This document shows, one piece after another, positions 36,340-49,238 of a DNA stretch of 64,000 bases (the first letter of the stretch is position 1; the number at the start of each line of letters is the position of its first letter). Below the pieces are notes generated by a model. It saw only the letters and a program-made list of their open reading frames with translations. It made no database searches and had not been told where the DNA came from. The DNA is from Ovis canadensis (taxonomy: Eukaryota > Chordata > Mammalia > Artiodactyla > Bovidae), in the NCBI RefSeq assembly GCF_042477335.2, contig NC_091250.1, positions 56,055,384-56,119,383 of the forward strand, written 5' to 3'. A program made the position numbers and the translations under genes.

Positions 36340-36780
36340 AAACTACCACCACACCCCCTCCCCCCGCTCCCCGTCCCTGTTCTCTGATGTCAGTTAAGTC
36401 TCAGGATGCTTGGATTCAAGGATAAAAGCAGAAGACAACCGTGGTGCCTGTGTCAGAATTCCTCCTGAGTTGATTCCCGCCAGCTCTGATGAAAGTGTGG
36501 GCTCCTAGAGTGTCAGGTGTGTAGTCTCCTGCTTCATTTTACTCTTGGCCTGTTTGGCCCCTGCCACAGTAAATCCAACAATGGTAATGCAGGAATTGCA
36601 GGTTACAGTTGCCACGGTTACCGTTGTCCCGCCAGATCGACATCGTTACTCATCTAGGGAGCTGTCATCATAGCTGCCTCCCGTCTCTGGTGCCGAGACT
36701 GCCAGAAAGCTTCAGGTGCAGAGAATAAAAGTTCTTCAAGATGGTGTGTCTGTGTCATCATTTGATGCAAGGATACACTG
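36340..36780. promoter_or_regulatory. GC-richer island in intron 4 with RFX-like half-sites
   Basis: A C-rich start (ccaccacaccccctcccccc) is followed by about 400 bp that is visibly richer in G+C and CG dinucleotides than its surroundings. At 36608-36622 the complement reads GGTAACCGTGGCAAC. That is two GGYAAC half-sites of the RFX X-box in direct orientation 3 bp apart. No repeat family was recognised. An enhancer function is inferred only. Confidence 0.3.
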
Positions 36781-39700
36781 TTTGTATTGTTAATACTGAT
36801 ACCTATGTAAGGGGAACAGATTGATTCTTTATCTTTGAAAACAAAGAACCTGTATGAGAGATAACATTTAAGAAAGTGTTAACTGTCAGTGATTAAAAAC
36901 CCCAAGTCCCTTATTATTTATTAAGTAACTTATTAATTATTATTGGGTCCAAGGGACTCTCTTCTTGCTACTTAAAAAACAGAGATATATAAGTAGCATT
37001 TAAAAATATTACTGTTATATAACAAAAGGTTCGTTTCTAAGAGGTAGACCAAACTCTTCATAGACTGTGACCTGGACACACTTCAGAGTAGCCCCTATCT
37101 CTTGCCATGAAAAAAGGCAAGCCATTGAATAGGGCTTACTTGTGTTTTTGTTTTTAAATCAACGTGCAATAGTATGATATAGAAGTTATAAAAACAGTGA
37201 AGATTAAGATTGTTTTTGATATTTTTGCCAGGCCTCCTGTGGGAAGTTTTTAATTTAAAGGGATCTAATAGAAGACTTTTGCTGGAGAACGTCAGAAATT
37301 CGCAGGCTTCTGGTGTTGCCAGAGTAGAATTTTTGGTGTGAAATCCACAGCATAGTTCCTGGCATAGGAAAGTCAAGTGCAGGAAGGTCTTTCCCACTCA
37401 AGTGCACTTGTTTAAATAGTTGCTTCCCCAAATGTAAATGTTTCTGTTCCCACCAGCAAATACTCATGGTTTGCCAGTGAGTGTAAATACTGTGAATACT
37501 GTGATCCATGTTAAGGAGAAAACCGCCATGGTGTGTGGCCCACATAATATGCGGCATTTGTGGGCCTCAGCCATTGCTAACTTCTGACCTGTAATATGTA
37601 GATTAAAGCCTTCAGAGTTCATGGAGACTGAGTGTGTTTTTTTTGAAAGATGAATCTAAGTGTATGGTTTTCATGTCAAAAAGATTTTGAACACATATCA
37701 GGAGGGAATATTTTAAAATTTGATTGTAAATCATAAAATTGTTGCTGCAATCTCAAGATTATAATTTAGTGGTTGAAGTTTATATAAGTATTATTTCTAG
37801 GAATAAGTGACCATAAGGTATTAGTTCTGTTGAGCCAGTTTTAATGTATGTGCATTACACTTTAAGAAATCTATTTTGTGAGAAATATATTATACTAATA
37901 TTGTAAAATATTAGTTTTTAAATGCCTACTCAGATGTTAGTGCTTTGCTATGTTTGTAAATCAATGGACACTTCTGGAGCAAAGGTTCCTTTTCTATAAA
38001 ATAGGAATGACATTTATCTCCTGGGAATATATCAAGTCGCAATATGGATTCTGTATTCAAAAGAACATTGTCAGCTTTCTGGTATGATAGAAATGATGCT
38101 TGTGGAGTTCTCCTCTCAGTGTAAAATAGGATGAAGTAATAGTCACACGGATGTCCTAGCAAGTTGCCCACAGTCAGAAAATCTCCTGTTTCTCTTTCGT
38201 GTCTCTTCTTGCATTTCTTCTCAGTGTAATAACATATACATAAGTGTAACCACATTAACTTTTTAACACTGCAGATTAGCATAAAATGTGCATTTGCACC
38301 ATTCCATTTCTCCTTACTTGGCAACACAAGGTATATTAAAGCCCGAATGTTCTTAATGAGATCTCTTACCTGCTTCCAGTTGATGAGTCACATAATTTTA
38401 AAATTCTTATATAAAATGAATCAAGAATAGAAAAAGAGGCTGTGACTCAGGAACTGTTTATGTTAGTTCACTTATTAAATTGTTGTTTTAATGATGTGTT
38501 GTTCTAAATAACAAAATGAAGGAAAAATACAAACCAGTTAGAAAATGCTGAGTAAACTCCTTAAGGCATAGATAAACTCTTTTGGAAGTTATTCAGAAGA
38601 TTTATTGCATTGCTAAAGTACATTTTTATCACTAACTAAAATTTCAGTTTAAAAACAATGTAAGAGAACCGTTCCATTGAGCTTATTCAAAGTGTGATTT
38701 GACCGGTGAAACATTCTGCCACCTTTACGTAAGCCGCATTGTGATATTCGGTGGATTTTTAGACTAAGCATTTTGTCAAAATGCAGTTCAAATTGCAAGC
38801 TGTTTAGCGCTTTGGATTTAAAAGATGACTGATAGTGAAAGAGGTTTGAGTCAGAAGTTATTTTTGTTTTGTTTGTATTGTAACTCCAATTCTTCTTATA
38901 TGTACATAAACTTTGCCCTCAGATGAGAGTGGTGTATGTCCTCTTCATTACCCACAATCAGGTTAATTGCTATCAAGAAATTATTTAAAGAGAATTATCT
39001 TTAAAATGCTTGATAAATTGTGATATGAGAAACTTGGGGCAAAAGTTTAAACTTAAACTCTAGAGAGGGAAGAAATGAAGAGTGAAAAGGCCAGTCTTTG
39101 GTGGGACCTGTGGTCTAGAGAATAGCATAGGGGAGTGAAGTGCTATTAAGAGAACATCTGTGCCTCTTGAAATGTCCCCAAATGAATGTGAACAGCTAAG
39201 TATGGCAACTTGATTTAAGTGTTTAAAAAAAAAAAAAAAAAAACTTAAAGAAAAGAGAAATAAATAAGTCTGGAAACAGAATGGGAAGATAGCTTTGCCC
39301 CGTCATGATAGGTTTCTTCTACTAGTGAAAGATTAAAGCTTGAAGTATGTGAATAGCTGAGAACAGCACAGAGAAAGGTTGATTGCTTCCCCTCCAACAG
39401 TTCCAATTGATTGAAAAAAGCCTAATTTAAAGTTCTGTTTGTTCTATGTCTTAAACCATCAGAATTCTCTTTTAGGACCAGAGGAATGCTCTGGAGGAAA
39501 AGAATCCAAGGATAAAAAGTCATTGCAAGCCAACAATTGTTCCTAATCCTCACAAAATGCTGGAGAAATTAAATTTATTCTTTATTGCTCAAAGTGTTAC
39601 CTAGGTCACTGGGCGATGGGAAAATCGCACTGGAAGTAGAGTAGGAGCAAGCTTTGTTTTGTGTCTAGATGCTTAACCTTAGACACGACAAGGCATCTTA

Positions 39701-41364
39701 GAATGTGGTGGGAACTTGGTTCAGAGCATTAACACCAAGACTTTTATTACCCCGGATTTATAATAGGCTGTGCTGTCAGGAGATGAAAATGTTGTGTTTA
39801 CATTGCAGTGTTAAATGATCATTTAATTAACACCTAAGGAAAAAAAGTTGTGAAATTCTTAGCAGCTTTTATTGTTGGTTTCCTGGGAGGTTTTAATATC
39901 CGAGTTTCATTGAGATTTCTTTTTTGTTAGTAGAGACACAAAAGACATTATACAATTTTTAAGGAAGACAAACAGTTTAACCTTGACCCTTTCTCTCTTA
40001 AAATATTAATTTAAATTACATTTTAAATCTGGTGTGCTTATTTAAAAAGTTTCTAGATTCAGATCTTAAAAATATGTCTTAAACACTTTGTTTCTATGTA
40101 AACATCTGTTATTTGAATATTAGTTAATTTACATTCTAAACTTTCTGCTGTAGAACATTTGAAACTGCCAATTAGTTTCTATGAAGTGTAATATATTTAT
40201 AATACTAACTATATGCATTATATATCTTTCAAGTTACACTGTAGTTACATTGTCTTAAGAATCAGTGTCAAAATAGGTAATCATTTTCAAGCAAATTTTA
40301 TGACAAAAAGGTACACTGTTATTATATTAACATCATTATTTAGTTAGAGATCATTACTATCATATGACACAAGAGGTTTATATATAGACAGTAGAAAGAG
40401 TGAGAGCATTAGTATGAAAATTCAAATTTAACTTCATTAATTGCTGAAAGATTGATATTATCAAATGCCTTCATTTATTCTTGATCTTTTATAAATACAG
40501 TTACCTAAAAAAAGAGTGGTCTTGAGACAAATTGATAAACTTGGAAAATATAGGGCAGTTGTCAAGGGCAGCTGAATACTCAGTACACTCTTTTTCTAAA
40601 ATTATTATTAAAATTTATATCTGTTACTCCTCTCATTTTATCTAGATATGCAACTTCATATTCAAATATATGAAGTACTTTAAAATATTCACTAAGTTAC
40701 TTGCTATTAAAGTGAAATCTTTCTTAACTTTTCCAGAAATGATTATACCATTATAGTGTAGTTTTTTTAAGTACACTGCTTTTATTCATACTGAAACTAA
40801 AAATGTTTATTCCCATTTTTTTATAAAGTTTAAATTCAAGTGCCTCAGGATAAAACCTGCTTTCTGTATTATTCATGGTAAGAGTGCAAGGAGTATTGAA
40901 TGTTATTAAAATCTCTTAATAGAAAGCCCTGCTTTGAACTGAGAATTATATTCTCATTCACAAAATACTACCGAGCATTATGTAGGCACTTTGTACAATG
41001 TTATATGCTTTCCCTACTTCTATCAAGTTTCAGCATTTCTCGAAAACTTTTTTCTTTTAACTCACACTGAGTTTTTCTTTTTTCTCCCTTCTCAAAGCTG
41101 TTTCTCCATCCAGAGTCTAGTAACAAAACCCCTTAACTAGGAATATTACTTTAAATGTTATCTCCTTTATATATACCCACCTTTTGACTTGAGGTAGTTA
41201 CAAAACACAAAGTGTTCAGAAGTTAAAAAGTATGAAAGAGAAAGAGAAGAGTGACAGTATCTGGTTCCTTAACATACTAGATGATTGGTATATTCTATAT
41301 GATATGGTTCCTTATACCAGTTGAAATTCCGAGCCAAAGAGGTACTGTGTGCAGATACGTGTCT

Positions 41365-41382
41365 ATGTGTGTGTGTGTGCAT
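41365..41382 (+). repeat. Short (GT)n microsatellite
   Basis: About eight to nine GT units, from tatgtgtgtgtgtgtgc on. Likely length-polymorphic. Confidence 0.85.
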
Positions 41383-42109
41383 GTGGTTGGAAATGGGGAT
41401 ACTGAGAGCTAGGGAAACAGCTCTTTTGTGAATGCTCAGAAATGTTTGAAGAGTAAATATGTAGAAAAATCACAGGAAATTTCATTTAACAGATAAATAT
41501 ATTGTTTTCACATTAAAAAAGCAATGATATGCTCTTATATTGAAAAAAAGTCAGTGTTAAAATTTTATGCATTAGTTATTTAGAATCTCTAACTTGAAAC
41601 CAATGAAAAAGATTTCAGGATTTATTTTAGATAAAGTTTCCAAGTTTGCTTCTTAAAAAATAGGAGTAACTTATCTAAATGCAAACAATTTACTGTATGT
41701 AACAAATATGCTTGGCAGTTATTCCATTGAAACCATTGCATGCAAGAGATTGGAAGATATACTATCTAGAAATACTCTCGTCCACTCTGTGGGGATTAGG
41801 TAATTAAAATATTAACTTCCCTTTTGCATAAGACTCTTTTGCCTGACTTTCAATACCCAGGACAATCCAGTTCTGCGTTACCACTTTAGCTTTCTCATGT
41901 CTGTCACAACATATATGTTCTGTCCCAGGCAAGCAGATTTTCCTGTTAGTGGTTGGACATTCCCAGCACGTTTTTGGACTCCTTCCTTGCTTCCAGTGTA
42001 GAGTAACATAGACTGTAAGTAGCATAGGGTGTAAGCCTCACCCCCTCTATCAAACCTTTCTCAGCTGCTTTAGTTACCTCTATGATCATTAATTATATTG
42101 TAGTGGCTC

Positions 42110-42310
42110 TGAGTACAGACTGTTGACTCAGACTGCCAGAGTTTGAATCACTTAATGGGTAAACTTGGGAATGGCACTCAATTTCCTCCCCTGTGCCCTG
42201 GTTCTCCTTGTAAAATGAGGATGATGGTTAGAACTTACCTCATGGGAATGTTGTATAGAATAAATTATTCACTAAATGAACAAAGCCTAATATGACGTAT
42301 GATAATAGTG
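42110..42310 (+). repeat. MIR SINE
   Basis: gttgactcagactgccagag, then tttgaatcac, cctggttctccttgtaaaat, gaggatgatg and acctcatgggaatgttgtat, follow the MIR core and 3' region in sense orientation. Confidence 0.65.
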
Positions 42311-42663
42311 CTCAGTATTGTTTTTATTTTTTGATTTTTATTATTTAAGCTACCGTGTTTATTACCTGCCTCATATATTGCGCTCTTGGGTATTATATTC
42401 TATTAATAATGTGTGTTAACTTTGCCAAGACTCCTGTCTTATATTTGTCTTTGTTTTATATATAGCATTTAGCCTAGTGCAGTTTAATTAAGATACACTT
42501 TCCAAGTGAATGCTTGATGGAACTTAGCCTGAAAAAGACACTAACAATAGTTTGAATTTGGAATGAAATATAAACGATGTGAATCATAAGTCCAAAAACG
42601 TACTAGTTATATTCCTGAATCTGCTATTCACTAGCTGCAGATGCTAAGCAAAGGTACTTGATT

Positions 42664-42938
42664 TGCTGCTGCTGCTGCTAAGTCGCTACAGTCGTGTCCA
42701 ACTCTGTGCAACCCCATAGATGGCAGCCCACCAGGCTCCACTGCCCCGAGATTCTCCAGGAAGAACACTGGAGTGGGTTGCCATTTCCTTCTCCAATGCA
42801 TGAAAGTGAAAAGTGAAAGTGAAGTCACTCAGTCGTGTCCGACTCTTCGTGACCCGATGGACTGCAGCCTACCAGGCTCCTCCATCCATGGGATTTTCCA
42901 GGCAAGAGTACTGGAGTGGGTCGCCATTGCCTTCTCCG
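42664..42938 (-). mobile_element. BOV-A2 dimeric SINE, antisense
   Basis: The + strand begins with the gctgctgctgctaagtcgct end. It then carries one antisense BovA body, the linker gcatgaaagtgaaaagtgaa, and a second antisense body ending gtcgccattgccttctcc. It is immediately followed by sense SINEs. Confidence 0.9.
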
Positions 42939-42961
42939 ATTTGATTTGAGGACCAGTTTTT

Positions 42962-43168
42962 TGGGATTCCCTGGTGGCCCAGATGGTAAAGAATCCTCCT
43001 GAAGTGCAGGACACCTGGGTTCGATCCGTGGATGGGCAGATCCCCTGGAAAGGGGAATAGCTACCCACTCCAGTATTTGTGCCTGGAAAATTCCATGGAC
43101 AGAGGAGCCTGGTGGGCTACAAATCCATGGGCACTCAAAGATTTGGACAGGACTCAGTGACTAACACT
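42962..43168 (+). mobile_element. Bov-tA SINE
   Basis: Sense copy with head tgggattccctggtggccca, then gggttcgatccgtgg. The body ends aggactcagtgactaacac and a T-run. It lies head to head with the preceding antisense BOV-A2. Confidence 0.88.
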
Positions 43169-43231
43169 TTTTTTTCTTGGCTTGTAAAAGTATTTGGTAG
43201 TTCAGATAAAAGAGGGACAAGAATTTAGCAT

Positions 43232-43422
43232 AAGGCCTCCTGGTGGCTAAGCTGGTAAGGAATCCACCTACAATGCTGGAGACCTGGGTTCTGTCCTTGG
43301 GCTGGGAAGATCCCCTGGGGAAGGAAACAGCTACCCACTCCAGTATTCTAGCCTGGAGAAATCCATGGACTGTGTAGCCCATGGGGTTGCAAAGAGTCGG
43401 ACATGACTGAGCGAGTTTCACA
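43232..43422 (+). mobile_element. Bov-tA SINE
   Basis: Sense copy with head gcctcctggtggctaagctg and body cccactccagtattctagcc. It has a roughly 10-bp deletion near atggactgtgtagcccatgg. It is the third SINE of a tight cluster. Confidence 0.87.
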
Positions 43423-45788
43423 CTCATATTCTCCTGGTCTCTAGGAAATGCTCAGACATAATTGAAGAAAGAAGAGGAAATAAAAATACATAAAAAGTTT
43501 GCTCTCGCTCTTTTTTCAAAAATGTGTGGAGAACTCTTCAGACTACTTGTAAGAATTGTAATGGTAGAGTTATTCACATAATAAGCCAGGAATTAGATGA
43601 GGAAACTGTGGATGAGTGATTTTGAGATTGTTCTCTTTCCTATTAGCAATTTAAAAAAAAAGCAGTTTCTGTGTTAAACGAATATAACCTGCTTACATTT
43701 TGCATGAGTTTGCTATTACATGTTAATTGTCTGAAGGCTTAGGTTTAAAAAAAAAAATTGAAGGAGATTTGATGGTTATGCAGTATTAAGTGACCATCCT
43801 GATACATGATAATCCCTCAATAGGAGGTAAATGGTATATAATTGAAGTAATTTCAATATTCGCCTGTCCCTCAAACATCACAACTGATAGCATGAGGAAA
43901 TGAATTAAAAATAAACAAGGCAAATCAAGGAAGAATAATGGTGGACATAGATTTTTATGTTCGTATTTGTGTTATAATCTTTTGATTTTAACAGGTTGTG
44001 AGCCGGTACCTTCCTTTTCTGTAATTCACCCTACTAAATGCATTGTGCACCCTGGACGATTAATTTTCCTTATATTTTGAGAAGACTAGACTGTATAGAG
44101 CCTGAATATCCTGAAGGCGACTGAAATCTGGAGTCTGTTTCTGAAAGACAGATTCCCTCTCAGGGTTGGTGTGGTTTTTCTTTCCTTCTCTTTAAGGAGA
44201 ATGAATTCCACACCTAATGAATAGTTTCAAGAAAAGTTGTTAGTCAGGTACTCCAAGTGACCACCCTGGATTCTTCTTTTATTACAGAGAGAAACATGAT
44301 GGAATGAGAAAGCAACATAGTTATATTTGATAAAAGGAAATACCTTTTTTCCTTTCCCCACCCACCATGTAATCCTCTGGAATTTAGTTGACACTGGGAA
44401 GTTACTGCAGCAAATAGCGTGTTTGAAAAAAACCAGCTTGGAGGGACGAGACTAATACTTGTAGCTACAGTACTTACATTAAAAATCACAAAGTGTATCA
44501 CTCAGCTTATTTCAGGGTAAGGTTTTCACATGAACGTGTCTCGGAAGAATTTTTCTTTTATCCTGGTCAATTTTACAATGAAGTGTTATGCAATGGGCAG
44601 TGCCATTGTTATCAGCATTACTTTTTGTTCTTTTCTGGGTTGTTGGCTATCACCCTGTTGCCTGAGATGGGATACTAGATCAAAGTCAGATGAAGGACTT
44701 AAGTTAAACATGACAGAGGGACAAAAGAGGAACTCTGCGTATACTGGAATGTGATTAAAATGGACAGATGTTATTCTTCAGCTCTTTTCCGTTCAAAAAC
44801 CATACATTAAAGAGAAAATAATGATATAAATCAGTAATAATACAGTCAAGATATTGCTTTATTTTCTAAATTGAATGATCAAGTTGAATAACTCTATTAA
44901 ACTATAAGTAAACATGTTTTGCTAGAGGTTTAGTTATTTCTAAATACATGTTATTTCCATATCATCAGTGTGTATCTGTTCCAAGGTACTTGCTGTCATT
45001 GTATTTTTATAAGATAATTCAGATTTAGATCTTTTCTAACTAGAGCTCTTCTCCCCCGTTCTCAAGCATGTATTATTTTAGTGCCTTGTATTTATGGCTC
45101 TGCTGATTATTTTGTATGTATTATATTTCAAAGCAGTGATTCATAAAGTGTGCTCTGCAATGATGTGCAAAGTTTTGTAATCAAATGTGTCAGGAAATAA
45201 TGAAAGACATCCCTTGCAGTGACTGCAATGGACGTTTGTGTGTTAATCTCCAAGGCATCTTGTGATGAAGAAATTCGCTTAACTTAACAAAATTTGTTTC
45301 TCAGTGTTATGTGGTTATATGGTCCTCTTTTTTCTCGGCTTCCCCCACTAATACCAGTTAATCCAAATAGCAAGAGCAGCTTCCAAAAGATAACTACTTT
45401 TTGTTAATTATGTTTGAGATTTCTTTAAAAAAATAAAAACTATTTTACTTATGGGTGGCTGAAATTTAGTTATTTTTCTGGTGTCAACATAGTGACCTAA
45501 ACAACTTTTTCTTTTAATGCGTTGGCCTGACAAATCTGTTCTTTTCAGTTCACCTTTGAAAATAAACTTGACATTCTTTTGTTAACTCTAGAGATATAGA
45601 AACTTAGATCTTTGTGTAACAATTTTGATATCTTAATGCTGATATTTGCTTACATGTATGTGTGTTGTATATAAAATCATTTGCTATATGTGCACATATG
45701 CACACACACAGACAGACGCACAAGCAGATACCAGTGCTAAGGTATCAAAATTCTTACAAAAGGATCTAAATTTCTCTATCACACACAT

Positions 45789-46004
45789 GCTGTGCTGTGC
45801 TGAGTCTCTGAGTCGTGTCCGACTCTTTGTGACTGCATGGACTGTAAACTTCCAGGCTCCTCTGTCCGTGGCATTTCCCAGGCAAGAATACTGCAGTTGT
45901 CTGCCATTTCCTTCTCCAGGGGGGATCTTCGCAACCCAGCAATCAAACCTGGGTCTTCTGCATTGCAGGCAGATTCTTTACCAACTGAGCTATAAGGGAA
46001 TCCC
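45789..46004 (-). mobile_element. Bov-tA SINE, antisense, with perfect 11-bp target-site duplication
   Basis: ATCACACACAT at 45778-45788 is repeated at 46005-46015, which fixes both ends of the element. The antisense body is followed by the tRNA-like head ending ccaactgagctataagggaa. Confidence 0.93.
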
Positions 46005-46248
46005 ATCACACACATAGTGCCACTCAACTCTATTTTAATGACTGAAAACATTTTCACCACCTGTTTCTCCCTTCCCTGATTCTGTCATTGTAACACCTGA
46101 AGCCTGCTGTGCACAGCAGTCTTCAGCAACACAGGGAAGTTTGCATCCTCAGCTGGGCGTGAACTTGCAGGAGTCTTTCTCACTCCACAGAGATTGTTGA
46201 AGCGGAATGTATTTTATATACAGTTTGTGTTTGGTTAGCGGACTTTGA

Positions 46249-46518
46249 CAGAGAAGGCAATGGCACCCCACTCCAGTACTCTTGACCGGAAAATCCCATG
46301 GATGGAGGAATCTGGTAGGCTGCACTCCATGGGGTCACAAAGAGTCGGACACGACTGAGTGACTTCACTTTCACTTTTCACTTTCATGCATTGGAGAAGG
46401 AAATAGCAACCCACTCCAGTGTTCTTGCCTGGAGAATCCCAGGGACGGGGGGGCCTGGTGGGCTGCTGTCTGTGGGGTTGCACAGAGTCAGACATGACCG
46501 TAGCGACTTAGCAGCAGC
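46249..46518 (+). mobile_element. BOV-A2 dimeric SINE with target-site duplication
   Basis: Two sense BovA monomers joined by cttcactttcacttttcact. They are flanked by AGCGGACTTTGA (46237-46248) and AGCGGACTCTGA (46519-46530), a 12-bp duplication with one mismatch. The tail contains agcagcagc. Confidence 0.92.
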
Positions 46519-46989
46519 AGCGGACTCTGAAATCAACATAGAGTTTCATATGTTCAGTATTTTTGACTGAAACCCATGTCTCTAAGGACTAAAGGATAAA
46601 ACAGATTAGACTTGAAAAAAATTTAATAGTATTGGAAGCTTCTAAGACAGTTGTTACATATACGACATTGGTGCTACTCAACAGGATACTTACTGAAATT
46701 GTGGGTGCTTTCCCTTTCTGTTAGTTCCCCTGGCATGTTGCTTTGACTGCCAATCCTTGTTTATATTAAATATTGAGGGGAGAGATATCAAAGAAAACAC
46801 CACATTATAGCTAAAACAAACCTACTTCAAAGCTTGATGAAATGGGCTTAATAGAAATAATCATGGCAAATTATCCAATATTTACAAACACATTCTCAAT
46901 GTTATGTGGCTTTAGATTTAATAAAAGCGTGGAAAGAATCCATTGTGTTATAGTTGGGTTTCCCTTTGTGTAAAGAAACTGAGTATCCC

Positions 46990-47150
46990 AAGCCTCTCTT
47001 CCCATGTCCCTGTTTTTTCTCCATCACCATCTATCATGCTGTGTATTTTAATTATTTGGTGGTTTTTCCCTGTCAATTAAAATGCAAGTTTCATGAAGGC
47101 AGAGCATAGTGGTAGGTATGCAAGAAATATTGGTTGAATAAATGAATATA
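46990..47150 (+). repeat. L2 LINE 3' end
   Basis: caagtttcatgaaggcagag, then catagtggtaggtatgcaag and ttggttgaataaatgaata, match the L2 3' end order. Confidence 0.6.
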
Positions 47151-47154
47151 GGTT

Positions 47155-47330
47155 TTGCAACAGACTATCAGGATTTGAAACTGTGTGACTTGGAGCACAT
47201 TACTTAACCTCTCCACCTCAATATCTTTTTCCTTAAGGTGGAGATAATTAGAGCATCAGTGTCACTGAGAGGATTAAATGAGGATGTAACGCATCTGCCA
47301 CAGAGTTCAATTGATGGTAATTATTTTTCA
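47155..47330 (+). repeat. MIR SINE
   Basis: actgtgtgacttggagcaca, then ttacttaacctctccacctc, aaggtggagataattag and gaggattaaatgaggatgta, follow the MIR core and tail. Confidence 0.7.
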
Positions 47331-47869
47331 TAAAAACAACTCCTAAATAGGTTGAGGAAAAATAAGCAAACATTAACCATCATCTATTAAAATGATTTGT
47401 TATTGCTTTTTGGCTGAGTCTGTGTTCCCTGCCCCCTACTCCTGGCTGTACTACAGTAGTACAGGAAACCTAACTGATCAGTGGCGCAGCACATGCTGCT
47501 TGTTCTTTCCTTCTTTTTTCCTACTTATTTCATGAGTTCTCCATTTTCATGGCATTCTCGGTCTTCACATTCCTGCTTCTGGGATGTTGAAATCCCACCA
47601 GGCTTTGCTACTAACCAGGCACTGCTTTACTTCCTGTCTACGGAGATTGCTGCCTTTCAGAGGATTCCACTACCCACCTGGGTAGAGGGGTCCTTCCCCG
47701 TGTGGCTGTGCAATACCAGACAGTAGATACCTGCCAACACGCAGGTGTTTTCACTTAACTTTTTAACATGATTAATCCGTATGCCTGTAGCCAAGGGAGT
47801 TCAAAAAATTTGACTGTCTAGTATATTGTAGAAATAGCAATAGTTTAGTTTATATATTATGTTTATTAG

Positions 47870-47897
47870 TTTGTTTTTTTTTTAAAAAAAAAAAAAA
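47870..47897 (+). repeat. T-run followed by A-run
   Basis: About 10 T directly followed by about 16 A. It is self-complementary and likely unstable in length. Confidence 0.85.
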
Positions 47898-49238
47898 ACA
47901 AAATCCACTCCCTGGGTTGTATACCCCTCTAGAGCTTGGGCACTTTCATCTCTGTTCACCATAGAGCAGTTTTAAAATAGAGTGAGCATGCAAATATTTG
48001 TAAGCTGAAATAAAAGTGCAGACAGTACAAAGCATCCACAGTCATCTTTCATACCACATGAGCTACAAAAAGCATTTGAAGCTTTAACTTTTTAATATTT
48101 TTGCATTTGTTCTCCCTTGATAGTGTTTAAGTTTAAAGAGAAGAGCAATTAGTAAACTTGTTCAGTCAGCATGTCATATGTCAATGTAAGATACACACTT
48201 ATTAGTAGTTGGCTTTTTGTACCAGTTTCCTCACTGTGAATATTGAGAGTCTAGAAAAGTCTATTCTACAATATCTTTGATAGTATTTATAAATTCTTTA
48301 TGAATATTTTACACATTTGTGTGTGTGATTTTATTTAATTTGCAAATAAGGCAATAGTGCTACAGAATTATTACAAAATTGAAATTGCTAAAATAATAGG
48401 AAGCAATTGAGGCAGCTAATTTCATCTCATCATTTTGTATCCTTATTTGGGTTGCCAAGGCACAGCTTACACAGTGTGCTTCCACAATTCTTTGCCATTC
48501 TAGAGCATGTACTTCTGACATTTTTATTAGGCTTTTGTGTTTGGTCACTGTATTAAATCCAGCAATTTATTCCTTTCCACTTAAATTGTCTTCCCTGTAC
48601 AAGGGGTGGAGAGGAATTCACAGCGCTTGCACATAAAAGGCCATTATCTTATCTTAGCAAATCCGGCTCTACAGAGACAGTGAATCATGACAGCTCAGCT
48701 GGGAAGCTGGGAAGGGAAGTGTATCAAGGAGGGAGAGATAGTGAGTTGAGTCAGTGATGTAGCCTGTGCGTGTGGTGGTAGTGAGTCCAGCAGCAGCAGC
48801 AAAGGTTAGTATTCCTCTGCAGATCCTGGCCTGATAGACCATTTAGCAGACAGACTGATGTTTGCACCCAGGGAGTATCTTCTGCCTCTAAACTTGATTT
48901 AGTTGTAGCTTGTACAAACAGCTCAGGAGACCCTATTACCCTGTTATTTTCTTGACCCAAATTAAAGCACCTCTTTTTCTTTTTTTTCATAGGATAAACA
49001 TGCTGACATTTTGTGTGTATAGCTGGACATAGGTTGAACAACTCTGTAGAAACTTTGGAGCTTTACTTTAACATAGCCTTCGTTCTGCGAAGAGAAATAT
49101 TTCCTGATCGGAGGAAGTGGTGGTGATGAGGGTGGAAAGGTTGAGGTCAGCCGTATCGCACTCATGAATTCAGTGCATGATCCAGGAACTCTTCTAAGCG
49201 GTTCATTTGTATCAATATTTATTAGATCTTCAACAATA

